Assembly (NCBI RefSeq): GCF_900100015.1
Contig: NZ_FNDD01000041.1
Location: forward strand, 1-40,678
Direction of reading: 5' to 3'
Origin: Vibrio xiamenensis
GTDB taxonomy: Bacteria > Pseudomonadota > Gammaproteobacteria > Enterobacterales > Vibrionaceae
Length of the DNA stretch: 40,678 nucleotides
Shown: positions 8,024-18,000 of the stretch, piece after piece
Layout: each line of letters opens with the position of its first letter
How positions within the stretch are numbered: the stretch's first letter is position 1
The notes under the pieces: model-generated
Databases searched by the model: none
Told to the model about the DNA's origin: nothing
What the model saw: only the letters and a program-made list of their open reading frames with translations
Position numbers and translations under genes: made by a program

Positions 8024-8254
8024 TTAGTAACCACCGGTCTGCGGGCGTTTTAACGGCTTCACCACACTGTCCAAACCTTCGATTTTCAATGCCAAACACA
8101 GTTTGAGCAAATCGCCGAGTTCGCCATTGGGAAAACCTTTTTTATCGAACCACAACAGATACTCTTCGGGGAGATCGATCAACACGCGTCCAGCGTATTT
8201 TCCAAAGGGCATCTGCATGCGCGCCAATTTCAGTAAGTTTTCTTTTTCTAACAT
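8024..8254 (-). CDS. DUF3820 family protein
   Basis: A 76-residue cytoplasmic protein containing MPFGKYAGRVLIDLPEEYLL followed by WFDKKGFPNGELGDLL, the signature of DUF3820 (a family also labelled as putative quorum-sensing-regulated virulence factor). Molecular function is not known. The length is normal for stand-alone members. It is preceded on the same strand by the HTH gene at 8351-8707 with a 96-bp gap, so co-transcription is possible. Confidence 0.8.
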   Translation of the reverse strand: MLEKENLLKLARMQMPFGKYAGRVLIDLPEEYLLWFDKKGFPNGELGDLLKLCLALKIEGLDSVVKPLKRPQTGGY

Positions 8255-8350
8255 GGTGTATGAATCAGTGAGCCATCAAGGCTGCCACTGTACCATTAGT
8301 GCAAGGTTAGACTCTAGAGCTTGGCAACGGCAATGCTGCATCAAGCCAAA

Positions 8351-8707
8351 TTAAGACGGTTGTTTCACCGTATGCGCATATTCCACAATCACTTGATTGC
8401 CCTCGATATACGCACGTTGGATTTCGCCATCCACCGACATACGGCTTTCCAGATACACGACTTTCGGCGCTTCAGACACACCCGATTTTAGCGAAGGAAC
8501 CACACGTTCTGGCTCGATATGTAGAAGGTGACAGAACTGCCCAATGAAAGACATCGATAACTCGCGTTTGCCACGCAATAATTCTGAAAACTCAAGCTGG
8601 CTGAGGCCGAGCTTTTTAGCAAATTCCATTTGGGTAATGCGCATTTTGGCTTTTTGCGACATCCAGACATTGTATAACGCTTCTTTGTCCTGTTGAGTAA
8701 ACTCCAT
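8351..8707 (-). CDS. Small XRE-type helix-turn-helix regulator
   Basis: A 118-residue protein. Residues about 20-70 (RITQMEFAKKLGLSQLEFSELLRGKRELSMSFIGQFCHLL, read in two halves: MEFAKKLGLSQ for the first helices and FSELLRGKRELS for recognition helix and wing) form a Cro/CI-type HTH. A short C-terminal region follows. AAGGAAGGG lies just before the ATG. Targets are unknown; the neighbouring DUF3820 gene on the same strand and its own promoter are the simplest guesses. Confidence 0.8.
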   Translation of the reverse strand: MEFTQQDKEALYNVWMSQKAKMRITQMEFAKKLGLSQLEFSELLRGKRELSMSFIGQFCHLLHIEPERVVPSLKSGVSEAPKVVYLESRMSVDGEIQRAYIEGNQVIVEYAHTVKQPS

Positions 8708-8988
8708 AACCCTTCCTTAACTGACGACGTGATTTTTGTGCCAAGAGTGTCAGGAAAATACCCAGAGCACATGTCAGCGAGACGTGAAGTTTTTATCAAG
8801 CTTTCAAGAAGTGGGTGGTTTTTAGCAATTGCCAAAGCAATCATGTCGATTATGTCTCATCCTTGTGGCGCCAATTATGTGAATAACAGCAAGTTTTAAG
8901 GCGTACTTCGGGGCGTAGAAGTGAGTAGGATGTCAGCTTAAAAAAGCAGCGTTACGATAGAGAAAAATAAAACTAATAAGGATATAAC

Positions 8989-11046
8989 GTGAAACTCTCA
9001 CCTCTCTGCTACGCACTCGTCGCCGGCCTTGTCAGTGCTCCGCTGCTGGCCGCGCCAAACATCACCATTTCAACCACCACAACCAGCCGAAATTTCCCGC
9101 TGAGTAGCGATGACTCACTGGTCATTCCGCTACCAAAAGACAACTACACCGTCAAAGTCTCTGGTGTGGTGGGAAATTGCATCGCGCCAAGCGGAGCCAA
9201 AATCCGCTTTGCCAAACCGATTGCCCTTAACTGCGGCACCGATACCGAGTTTGAAATTAAGGTACGCTTTAGCGGCGATTACGCTTTTGATTTTGACCCA
9301 GGCGCCCATTCTCTGGCAATTCGCCGCGCGGCAAAAAAAGCGCAAGCGACCACCTTTACACGCCCAATTCCAGATGTGCAATGCGAAACCTACGCAGGCG
9401 GCGCAGTGACCCTTGTAACCGGCGATACCTATCCAGATGGCACTCAATTAAAAGACGCCTTGAGCGGCCAAGTGGTCACGGTAAAAAATGGTCAGGTAAG
9501 CTTAACGCCAGCAGCCGATAGTGGTGGCTTGGTACTGCTTTCACCGCTCAATTCACCAAGCAAAGCCCCTTTTACCTATAAATCCGCCAACATTTATTTT
9601 GTGATGATTGATAGGTTTAACAATGGTGACAGCTCAAACGACAACAGCTACGGGCGCAAAAAAGATCATCAGCAAGAGATTGGCACCTTTCACGGCGGCG
9701 ATTTAAAAGGCGTGATCGAAAAACTCGATTACATTCAAAGCCTAGGTACGGATGTGATTTGGCTATCACCTATCGTGGAACAGATTCACGGCTTTGTTGG
9801 CGGTGGTGACAGCGGCAGTTTTCCTTTCTATGCCTACCATGGTTATTGGACTCGCGATTTCACCAAAATCGATGCCAATCTTGGTGATGATAACGACCTC
9901 AAAACCTTAATCAGCGAAGCACATAAACGCGGCATGAAAGTGCTGCTCGATGCGGTGATTAACCACTCAGGTTACGCCACACTGGCCGATTTACAGACCG
10001 ATGACATCGATGTGGTAAACGCAGCGACATTGCCAACTCGCTGGAGCGACTGGCAACCGAAATCCGGAGAAAACTGGCACAGCTTCCATCAGGCCATTGA
10101 CTATCAAAGCCCAAATTGGCGCGATTGGTGGGGCGGTGATTGGGTAAGAGCCGGCCTTCCTGGCTACCCAGCGCCGGGCGGCAGTGACATCACTATGACA
10201 CTTGCAGGCTTGCCCGACTTTCGTACTGAATCGGCCCAAGCGGTCACGCCGCCAAAATGGCTACTCAATAACCCGGGGACACGAGTTAAAGCACGCGAAA
10301 ATTATACCGTCGCCGACTATCTGATCGAATGGCAAACCGATTGGGTAAAACGCTTTGGCATCGATGGTTTTCGTGTCGATACCGTCAAACACGTTGAAGG
10401 TGATGTCTGGAAACGCTTGAAGCAACAGGCCAGCGCCAATTTAGTATCGTGGCGTCAAGCACATAACCAGCAAGGTGCGCCATTTTGGATGATGGGCGAA
10501 GTGTGGGGGCATTCGGCTTATCGCAGTCCTTATGTTGATGATGGTTTTGACGCATTGATTAACTTCGACATGCAAAAGCGTCTTGATAGCGGCGCTGCAT
10601 GTTTTAGCCAAATGGCCGACACCTACCAAAATTACGCGACCGAAATGAACAACTCGCCAGATTTTATGCCGGTTAGTTACATGTCATCACACGATACCGA
10701 GCTGTTCTTTAGCCGCTTTAACTCATTTGAGATGCAGCGTAATGCGGCCAATGCGCTACTGCTTAGCCCAGGTGGCATACAAGTCTATTACGGCGATGAA
10801 GTGGCGCGAGAACTTGGTCCATACGCTGACGATTTCCATCAAGGAACCCGTTCCGATATGGTGTGGCAGTTAGATGAACAGCGCCAAGCCCTGCTCAAAC
10901 ACTGGCAGACACTTGGCCAATTTCGCCGCGCCCACCCGGCGATTGGTGCGGGTATCCATCGTGAAATAAAACAAGATGGTGCTTACGTATTTTCGCGCAC
11001 CTTAGGCGATGACAAAGTAGTGGTTGGCTTTGTTGGTAGAAAATAG
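8989..11046 (+). CDS. malS: MalS, periplasmic alpha-amylase
   Basis: A 685-residue exported GH13 alpha-amylase that cleaves alpha-1,4-linked maltodextrins in the periplasm. A signal peptide (MKLSPLCYALVAGLVSAPLLA) precedes an N-terminal beta domain (about 22-190) and the catalytic barrel. Conserved regions are DAVINHS (region I), GFRVDTVKH with nucleophile Asp464, GEVWGH with acid/base Glu504, and SSHD with Asp569. The stretches FVMIDRFNNGDSSNDNSYGR, EIGTFHGGDLKG and EQIHGFVGGG match E. coli MalS as I remember it, and the length is close to its 676. The start is GTG with AAGGA 8 nt upstream. Other maltose genes are not in the window. A terminator follows at 11111. A MalT-box-like word (GGGGCGTAGA, 8910) upstream is too weak to call. 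Confidence 0.92.
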   Translation: MKLSPLCYALVAGLVSAPLLAAPNITISTTTTSRNFPLSSDDSLVIPLPKDNYTVKVSGVVGNCIAPSGAKIRFAKPIALNCGTDTEFEIKVRFSGDYAFDFDPGAHSLAIRRAAKKAQATTFTRPIPDVQCETYAGGAVTLVTGDTYPDGTQLKDALSGQVVTVKNGQVSLTPAADSGGLVLLSPLNSPSKAPFTYKSANIYFVMIDRFNNGDSSNDNSYGRKKDHQQEIGTFHGGDLKGVIEKLDYIQSLGTDVIWLSPIVEQIHGFVGGGDSGSFPFYAYHGYWTRDFTKIDANLGDDNDLKTLISEAHKRGMKVLLDAVINHSGYATLADLQTDDIDVVNAATLPTRWSDWQPKSGENWHSFHQAIDYQSPNWRDWWGGDWVRAGLPGYPAPGGSDITMTLAGLPDFRTESAQAVTPPKWLLNNPGTRVKARENYTVADYLIEWQTDWVKRFGIDGFRVDTVKHVEGDVWKRLKQQASANLVSWRQAHNQQGAPFWMMGEVWGHSAYRSPYVDDGFDALINFDMQKRLDSGAACFSQMADTYQNYATEMNNSPDFMPVSYMSSHDTELFFSRFNSFEMQRNAANALLLSPGGIQVYYGDEVARELGPYADDFHQGTRSDMVWQLDEQRQALLKHWQTLGQFRRAHPAIGAGIHREIKQDGAYVFSRTLGDDKVVVGFVGRK

Positions 11047-11110
11047 ATGGCCAGTTCCTAAAGTCGTAAGCACTGAACCTTTATTTTGGCTTGCCATCTT
11101 CTAATAACCC

Positions 11111-11146
11111 AAAGCCCTTATGTATCATTGATGCATAAGGGCTTTT
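11111..11146. terminator. Terminator between malS and the small exported peptide gene
   Basis: AAAGCCCTTATG and CATAAGGGCTTT form a 12-bp stem with an 11-nt loop, followed by T on the plus strand and AAA-rich sequence before it, so it can serve both convergent genes. Confidence 0.85.
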
Positions 11147-11164
11147 ATCCGAGATAAGTAAAGC

Positions 11165-11338
11165 TTAGCTTTGAGTGGTTTGTCCTTGCTTTTGGCACTG
11201 AATAATATCGATCGTGCCGATATATTTGCCGTCAACATAACAAGGCACGGCGGGTGCGCCGCCAGTACCGCTGCCAGCAGCCAGCGCCGGTGCTGAAAAA
11301 AACGTTACCGACAAACACACGCCCATCATCCATTTCAT
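11165..11338 (-). CDS. 57-residue exported peptide, unknown
   Basis: This frame encodes MKWMMGVCLSVTFFSAPALA as a textbook signal peptide, then a mature peptide of about 37 residues (AGSGTGGAPAVPCYVDGKYI and a short tail ending QTTQS). An AAGGAG ribosome-binding site lies 8 nt before the ATG. The mature part has a Gly/Ala-rich start and two cysteines (Cys33 and Cys48) that could form one disulfide. The gene ends just before the shared terminator with malS. The signal peptide, ribosome-binding site and terminator together make it a likely real gene. No family recognised. Confidence 0.7.
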   Translation of the reverse strand: MKWMMGVCLSVTFFSAPALAAGSGTGGAPAVPCYVDGKYIGTIDIIQCQKQGQTTQS

Positions 11339-11573
11339 GGTATTTCTCCTTATTTACGCCATCAAAACACAGCAAACCAAAGTTTAGAAACGCCGCCATT
11401 AATATTCAACAAAATGCTTAATATAAATATTTTACAACCTGCCTGACTCGAGTTTAAGCTCAGTGACTCTTGAGCAATAATTCCATGCTATTCATCCACC
11501 TAAGCCTTCATACTCGATAACAAACGGTCGCCTTGTTGTACACCTGTATAACGTTCTGCTTGGATATAATGGC

Positions 11574-12428
11574 ATGGAAAAACATCCCAACTTTCCAAAC
11601 TTTTGGCACACGATTTTAATTTTGTGTCTATGGTTTGGGCTGACGGTCTTAGTTCAGTTTTTAGCTTATGATTTGGGCTGGCTAATGCCGATTGGCGACC
11701 CTCGTAACCTGCTTTACCCGAGTTTAACAACGGGCATCGTTATTTATGGGTTAATGCGCTATCAAGGTTTAAACTATCGCCAGTTATTTTCCCCTAGCTC
11801 AACCACGCCTTCGACGAAAAGCTTGGTCACGCTACTGACGTTTCCCATCGCGCTGCTATCAATCAGTGCACTGGTTTGGATGACCAACATTTCGTGGTGG
11901 TTGGAGCAACGTTTTCCGATCGCACAGAGCCAACAATTGATGGAATTTCGCTTGATATCGAGCGGTTGGCATTCATTGCTTTGGGTCGGGTTGATAACTC
12001 CGCTGATTAATGAACTTTTATTTCGCGGCATACTGCTGCGAGCCTTTGTCAGCCAATACACAGTCACCAATGCTATTTTGCTGTGCTCACTGCTGGCAAC
12101 CGCCATACAGCCATCTGTTGCCTACATGCCTGAAGCATTTCTGTTTAGCTGTTTACTTGGCTGGCTGTATGTACGAAGCCGCTCGCTATGGCCGTCAATT
12201 ATCGCCAGTGTGATTTATTGCACGGTGGGTATTGTTGTTTGGCATCAGTTTCATGTCGGCCACCTGTTTTCAACCTCGCAATCCGCCCCGTTTTCGCTGT
12301 TAGCGACCGTAGTCGCATTACTCGGTTCTGGGGTTGGTGCGGCAATGTTGTGGTACTTACTCGGCTCACGCGGTCAGGCGTTTGTGCCGTTTAGCGATTC
12401 GGACAAAAAACCGCCAAACTCGTATTGA
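11574..12428 (+). CDS. CPBP-family membrane protein with altered protease motif
   Basis: A 284-residue polytopic protein with about eight hydrophobic segments, resembling CPBP (Abi/CAAX-type) intramembrane glutamic proteases. The first family motif, EExxxR, appears here as INELLFRG: Asn146 replaces the first Glu, Glu147 and Arg151 remain. The second motif (FxxxH) is not apparent where expected (LLCSLLATAIQPS), so the usual metal or water-activating histidine seems lost. It may be catalytically dead or altered. The upstream ribosome-binding site is weak (GGA 10 nt away), and TATAAT at 11565-11570 sits only 3 bp before the ATG, so the exact start is uncertain. An imperfect hairpin follows at about 12452-12500. 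Confidence 0.65.
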   Translation: MEKHPNFPNFWHTILILCLWFGLTVLVQFLAYDLGWLMPIGDPRNLLYPSLTTGIVIYGLMRYQGLNYRQLFSPSSTTPSTKSLVTLLTFPIALLSISALVWMTNISWWLEQRFPIAQSQQLMEFRLISSGWHSLLWVGLITPLINELLFRGILLRAFVSQYTVTNAILLCSLLATAIQPSVAYMPEAFLFSCLLGWLYVRSRSLWPSIIASVIYCTVGIVVWHQFHVGHLFSTSQSAPFSLLATVVALLGSGVGAAMLWYLLGSRGQAFVPFSDSDKKPPNSY

Positions 12429-12555
12429 TATCAAAGACGCCGCGCGCGTGCTTAATTACACTAAGCCAAGTTTGTTAATCTGACCTGGCTGGTGTATTAA
12501 CTAAATCGCACTGGCTAAGCCGTATTTCCTCACATCTTGCTTAGCGAGCGACATC

Positions 12556-12831
12556 ATGAGTAATAAGGATATTTTGCAGACGATAGCGGAGTTTACATCG
12601 ATAGAACAAGCGCTCGACTATTTTGAAATCGAGTTTGATAGCCGCTTTATCGAAGAGTATCGCACCGAGTTGGTCAAACGCTTTAATGGCTACGTGATCA
12701 TTGCCAAACCTGAAGACTGGTTTTCAGCGCGGCGCGCACTCAAAAATGCCTATTGCAAAGTCCAACGCGGCCGTCTCGACCCGCATACCCGCTCCGCCTG
12801 CCGTGGCTGCACTTCTTGCCAGCGCCGTTAG
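12556..12831 (+). CDS. NifW-like small protein
   Basis: A 91-residue protein. The segment TIAEFTSIEQALDYFEIEFD followed by a basic helix (YRTELVKRFNGYV) and WFSARRALKNAYCKV matches the layout of the NifW (nitrogenase stabilising/protective) family: F..L..AEDFFD.F...YD.......R..IL..F..Y. The C-terminus adds a CRGCTSC cluster (Cys at about residues 83, 86 and 89) that could bind metal. No nif gene is in the window, so a role in nitrogen fixation is not supported here. The ribosome-binding site is poor (GCGAGCG). The family call is by remembered pattern and should be tested by profile search. Confidence 0.55.
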   Translation: MSNKDILQTIAEFTSIEQALDYFEIEFDSRFIEEYRTELVKRFNGYVIIAKPEDWFSARRALKNAYCKVQRGRLDPHTRSACRGCTSCQRR

Positions 12832-12860
12832 GCACAAGGTAGAGCCAGTTCATTCAACCA

Positions 12861-15047
12861 TCAGTGCAAAATAATCGACACGCTGTCACAACGCACGTTA
12901 CATGCGCTGATGCGATACTGCCCTGCCGGCATGTTGATGAGATCCAAACTCGGCAGCTCTAACGGTTGATCGTTTAAATACCAAACCGCATTGGAATCAT
13001 TGGCTTGCAGCGCCAAGACTTGACCTTGGTAGGGAAAAATTTGCGAGTTGTTCTTCGGCGCCAAAATCGTTAACTGGGTTTGTGGCGCTTCCACCAGCGC
13101 TCGCCCAGAGCGTCTCGCCCAATGCTCAAGTGGCTCAGGCCATTGATGCATCACACTCCAACTTGAGCGGTCACGTAAGGTTGGAGGAGTGTGACGTTTA
13201 AGTGTCCAACTCGGCTGCGGCTGCAAACAGTCTGCAGATTTTACCAAGGTCGAATCCAGCCCTGATGGCCAGCAGATGGTGCGTGCTTGAACGCTTGCTG
13301 GGCGAGTCAATTCTGGCTGCTCTTGAGGCAGCAAATCAAAAATATCAAACAGCACCGGGCCGGCTTGATTCGCACCGGTTTGCCCGACATAAGGCGCGCC
13401 GTCTGGTCGGCCTATCCACACGCCAACGGTATAGCGTTCACTGCTGCCCACCGCCCACGCATCGCGATAACCGTAACTGGTGCCGGTTTTCCAGGCGATT
13501 TTTCGCCCATAAGCGGGTTTGACCCGATCCGGCGGTGCGATATCTTGCAAAATCGAGCGAATAATCCAGCTGCTTCCCGGCGAAAGCAATGGCATGGTTT
13601 GCTCAGCGTCACTGGCCACATAGCGCGGCAATATCACCTCACCTTCGCGGCCAATGGCGGAAAACAGCGCCACGAGATCTTCTAAGCGCACACCAACGCC
13701 GCCAAGCGCTATCGCAAGGTTGGGCTGCTCGGTTTTAAGCTCAATATGGGCTTTGGCTAAAGCACTGACAAACTCACTCGGGCCAAGGTAGTAAAGCACC
13801 TGCACTGCAGGAACATTCTTTGATTTCTGCAGCGCCTTGTCGAGCCGAATCGCACCGTCAAAGCGGTGGTCAAAATTTTTCGGGCTATATCCGGCAAACG
13901 AGCTGGGTACATCAAGTAGCAAACTCCCAGAATCGACCAAACCACTGTCCAGCGCTAAGCCATAAATAAACGGTTTCAACGTCGACCCCGGCGAGCGCGA
14001 AGCGCGAGTCATATCCACATAACCAAATCGGTCGCTGTCGCTAAGCTCTGCCGAGCCTTTATACGCAATCACTTCGCCACTGCGATTGTCCATCACCATC
14101 ACGGCAGCCGACAGAGGTTTTGACCATTGTTTGGCGCGCGATTTTAGCACCTGCTCAACATCCACTTGCACGGTGTAATGAATAAAAGTATCGATTTTAC
14201 TCCGTTGACTGTGCGCGGTTTTCAACCTTCTGGCTAATAGCGGGGCATGCAGCGGCGCAAAATGACGCGACGCATTAAGCGGTGATTCCAGCATTAAGGT
14301 TAAGTCTTGATCGCTCAGTGCCAGCGCACTTGCCGCGCGTCTGAGTACCTTATTGCGCATCTCAAACGCCTTAAACGGATAACGGTCTGGCCTGTGTAAT
14401 GTCGGACGCTGCGGAATCGCTACCAGCAACGCCGCTTCTGCCGGCGACAGATACTGCGCGGATTTACCAAAATAGCGCTGACTCGCGGCTTCAACACCTT
14501 CGATATTGCCGCCCATCGGCGCGTAGGTGAGATAGAGGGTGAGAATCTGGTCTTTGCTGTAGTTAAGCTCCAGTTGCAGCGCGCGAAAGATTTGCTGCAA
14601 CTTGCCAGCATAGGTGCGATGGTGCGGATAAAACAGCCGCGCCACTTGCATGGTGATCGTTGAGCCACCGGAGATTACTCGCCCGTAGCGCAGCTGTTGG
14701 TAGACTGCACGCACCAACGAAAAAGGGTTGACGCCTAAATGGTGGTAGAAATATTTGTCTTCGTACTCAAGCAAGCACGTTAAGTAATAATCGGACACCT
14801 GCTTAGCGTTGACCGGAATGCGATAAATCCCCGAATCGGTAGCGAACTGGCGCAGTACATCCCCATCTTTGGCGTATACCGTCACTGAGGTATTGAGGCG
14901 GCTTTCAATATCCAGTGGATAGCGCGCGTTAAGCAGCGCAAATCCCGCCACCACCAAAACCAGCAGGGTAAAGCAAATTTTGCCGGTTCGGCCAATCATC
15001 AGATTGAACAGCCCGCGCCCGATTCGGCGCACTCGGTTTAGTCTCAC
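12861..15047 (-). CDS. pbpC: Penicillin-binding protein 1C
   Basis: A 728-residue bifunctional class A-type PBP. After an N-terminal membrane anchor (about 15-38) comes the GT51 glycosyltransferase domain with EDKYFYHHLGVNPFSLVRA and GGSTITMQVARLF. The transpeptidase domain carries SPGSTLKPFIY (SxxK serine), SKNVPAV (SxN) and KTGTSYGYRDAWAVG (KTG). The C-terminal 90 residues resemble the BiPBP_C domain. It acts on the periplasmic face of the inner membrane in peptidoglycan synthesis. The GTG start overlaps the stop of the alpha-2-macroglobulin gene by 4 bp (GTGA), so the two are translationally coupled, as in E. coli yfhM-pbpC. Confidence 0.93.
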   Translation of the reverse strand: MRLNRVRRIGRGLFNLMIGRTGKICFTLLVLVVAGFALLNARYPLDIESRLNTSVTVYAKDGDVLRQFATDSGIYRIPVNAKQVSDYYLTCLLEYEDKYFYHHLGVNPFSLVRAVYQQLRYGRVISGGSTITMQVARLFYPHHRTYAGKLQQIFRALQLELNYSKDQILTLYLTYAPMGGNIEGVEAASQRYFGKSAQYLSPAEAALLVAIPQRPTLHRPDRYPFKAFEMRNKVLRRAASALALSDQDLTLMLESPLNASRHFAPLHAPLLARRLKTAHSQRSKIDTFIHYTVQVDVEQVLKSRAKQWSKPLSAAVMVMDNRSGEVIAYKGSAELSDSDRFGYVDMTRASRSPGSTLKPFIYGLALDSGLVDSGSLLLDVPSSFAGYSPKNFDHRFDGAIRLDKALQKSKNVPAVQVLYYLGPSEFVSALAKAHIELKTEQPNLAIALGGVGVRLEDLVALFSAIGREGEVILPRYVASDAEQTMPLLSPGSSWIIRSILQDIAPPDRVKPAYGRKIAWKTGTSYGYRDAWAVGSSERYTVGVWIGRPDGAPYVGQTGANQAGPVLFDIFDLLPQEQPELTRPASVQARTICWPSGLDSTLVKSADCLQPQPSWTLKRHTPPTLRDRSSWSVMHQWPEPLEHWARRSGRALVEAPQTQLTILAPKNNSQIFPYQGQVLALQANDSNAVWYLNDQPLELPSLDLINMPAGQYRISACNVRCDSVSIILH

Positions 15048-18000
15048 TTAGCCAACTCTAACGGCTTAATCGTCATCGACGTAAACGCGGTCATTGGCTG
15101 ATAAAGTAAGTTTTCCGGTTGATACATCGACTCAACATACAATGCCGGAACACTCGCGGTGCCCGCGGTTTCGGCGCGAATCACATAGTTAAAGGTGTAA
15201 GTGTAACCAGACTTCATGTCGAGTGATGCGACAAAACGGTCGTTGCGATATTCTTGCATATTGGTGCTCGAGGCCGATTTGACCTTAGCGCTGCGGATCA
15301 AATCACCGCTGTCAGTAAACTGCGGATCTTCAAGCACAAAGCCAGTTGGAATGTATTCCACCACCAGTGCGTCTGGCACTCGTTGCGTTAAACGATAAGT
15401 CACTGACACCACAAGCTTATCCCCCATCGAAAGTGGCTCGCCATGATAGGCGCTGCCATCCGCCTTGAGATATTTACGTTCTGCGTTACTCGCTTTCAGC
15501 GTCGAACGAATTTGATCCTCGATGGCTAAACCCGAAGTGGTCACTTGAACATAAATCGGCTTGGCGGTTTTATTGATGATGGTATCACCCGCTGCCGCAT
15601 CAATCGTACCAAGCCCATGGGCTTGGTAATCTTTCGGCTTGCGATGATGTACCAAAGTCAATTCTGCAAAATCACTGTTGCCGGCTTTAAGCGCCAGCCC
15701 AGCTTCCACCAACGCAGTTTGCTCACGAGTGCTGAGGTAACGACGCTCAGCGGCGCGTTTGATGACTTTCTCCACTAGACGATTACGTAGCGCGAGCATG
15801 TCATCACTGAGTTTGATCACTTTCTCGACTTGAGATAACACCACAATAGTCTTGGCATAATCACTGACAAACGATGAATAGCTGTAATCGTCATAGTGAT
15901 AAGGGTATTTTTGCGCATCGAGTACTTCGACTTGGTTGAAGAAGCGCTCCCCTTCGCTTTGCTGGCCTTGCAATAAGAACGCGCCACCAAGATACGCAGA
16001 AGACACCGGTGATAACTGTTTACTGATATTGGTGCGCGACAAGGTCCACAACTGGTTGTAATCCAGCTTGTTAGCCTGTTGCAGCACCCATGCTGCGTAG
16101 TATTTGGTATCAATAAGGTCATTACGGCCGCCATAGCGAGTCAGATTTTGCAGCGCGTTCTCGAGCATAGAATCCGGTACGACATCTGGGTAACGCTGCG
16201 CCGTCTTAAACAAAAAGTCGCTAACGTAGACACTGACCCAAGGGTTCTCACGACCATGCTTATTCCACAGCGAAAAACTGCCGTTGGCTTTTTGCATGGT
16301 CATCAAGCGCAGTACCGCGCTGCGCAAACGCTGCTCGGCGCTGTCATCATCACCCAGTTGCTTTTGCTTAATCGGCGTCAGGCTGTCATCTTCCAATAGC
16401 CAAGGCATGGCGGTACTGGTGGTTTGCTCCGCGCAGCCATAAGGGTAGCGGAACAGATAATCGATGTAGTTCAGATAACTGATTTGCGGCGTGGTCGAAT
16501 AACCGACACGCATGTTGGTCAGGTTGGCTTTATCGATCCCTGTCCAAAACGGCGCATCGATGGTGGTTTTAAAGCCGCTGGCAAACAAGCTGGCATCATA
16601 CGCACTGAGCGTCACTGAGGTTTTCTTGCTGACAATCGGCACTGCGCTGCGCACCGGAATACTCCAGCTTCGCTGCTGGCTAAAGGCTTGTTCGCCATTC
16701 GCCCCTTGCGCCTTAATGTCGATATTGATCTTAGCCACTGAGGTAATTGAACTGAGTGGATTAACTTGATACGGAAGCGTAAATGCAACGCGTTGATTGG
16801 CAGCAAGTTTAGCGCTGAACTCGGTTTTTTCGCCAAAGTTCAGCATCTCGTTCGCACTGACTGTGGCGGTAACGGTTTGTGGCTCTTGTGTGGCATTAAA
16901 CAGTTCAAGCAGAGTTTGGCTGGTGTCGTTAGGCGCTAAGAAGCGCGGCACCGCTAACTCTGCGACAATCGGCGCGGCGATTTTGACGTTCGACTGTGCC
17001 TGACCAAATTGCGAGCCATTAAACGCCATCGCCACCACTTGAGCTTCACCGTTGTAATCGGGGATATCAACGTCAATAAACGCTTGCCCTTCGGCATTAA
17101 ATTGCACGGGCTTCGACATCAAGGTGACGGTTTTGCTCTCTACCGTCTGACCCAGCGCCGAGTTGGCGCCTACGTCACTATCGCCGCCGTAACGATGAGT
17201 GAGAAACGAATCTGGTCGCTGCTGATAAAGGCGCGAATACAGGTCAACCACATCACCGGCATAGCGGCGCTGCGCAAAGAACCAATTGTAGATGCTGGGC
17301 ACTTTATAGCGCGATAAATTGATAATGCCGCGATCCACAAGTGACAAGGTCACCCAAGTCGGTGTGGTCGGCGGGTTTGCCAAACTCACTTTGATGGTCG
17401 CCGGTTTGAGCGGCAGCAGTTTATCGTCGTGTTCAATGGTCACCGTAAGACGGCGCGGTTCACGGTCCAGTTTAATCGGTTTGATGGTAAACAGCCGCCT
17501 TGGCATCTCGGCGTGGCTGTCAATCAAGGTCGCGGTTAAATACACATCGTGACGTTTCAGCCCATCCAGCGGCAGATTAAATTTGTGGCTGCCTTTATCA
17601 ATTTTGGTCTCTAGATGCCACTCTACTTGGTTGGTTTCCAGCGACAGCATCAGCTCGCCTGCGACCTCGCTGTTAATGGTCGCCACTACAGTATCGCCAT
17701 CTTGATAACTCGGTTTATCAAGCGTCATCGCCAGTTGATCCGGTTTAACCGGTCTTTGTTTCTCGCTGTCGTTTGACCAACCCGCATCAAAGCGGTAAAT
17801 GGTTTGGTTTTGCTGGCTATCTTGCACGATGAGTCGATATTCACCCCAACGAACCTTGAGCGATAGCGGCACGGTTTCACCCGCTTTGACGTGCAGCACA
17901 TCGGAACTTTCTGGCGCCCAGCCAATGTCGCGTTTGAGATCCCAACCACTTTCTTCACTGTAAACCCAATAATAATCGCCGCGGTTGCGCTCCAGTACGT

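Noticed and set aside
7896..8099. 67-codon minus-strand frame overlapping the end of the DUF3820 gene
   Set aside because: Part of the translation looks protein-like, but it is in another frame, lacks a start site and would need a frameshift; the DUF3820 gene already has normal length.
8693..8899. 68-codon plus-strand frame before malS
   Set aside because: No ribosome-binding site or recognisable feature; it starts inside the HTH gene.
8910..8919. GGGGCGTAGA as a MalT box in front of malS
   Set aside because: Only about 7 of 10 positions fit the consensus as I recall it and no paired boxes are present; too weak to call.
12452..12500. Imperfect hairpin after the CPBP gene as a terminator
   Set aside because: Arms TTAATTACAC.. 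and ..GTGTATTAA pair only with bulges and no T-run follows; left uncalled.
13287..13685. 132-codon plus-strand frame inside pbpC
   Set aside because: Antisense to a clearly conserved transpeptidase region; no ribosome-binding site.
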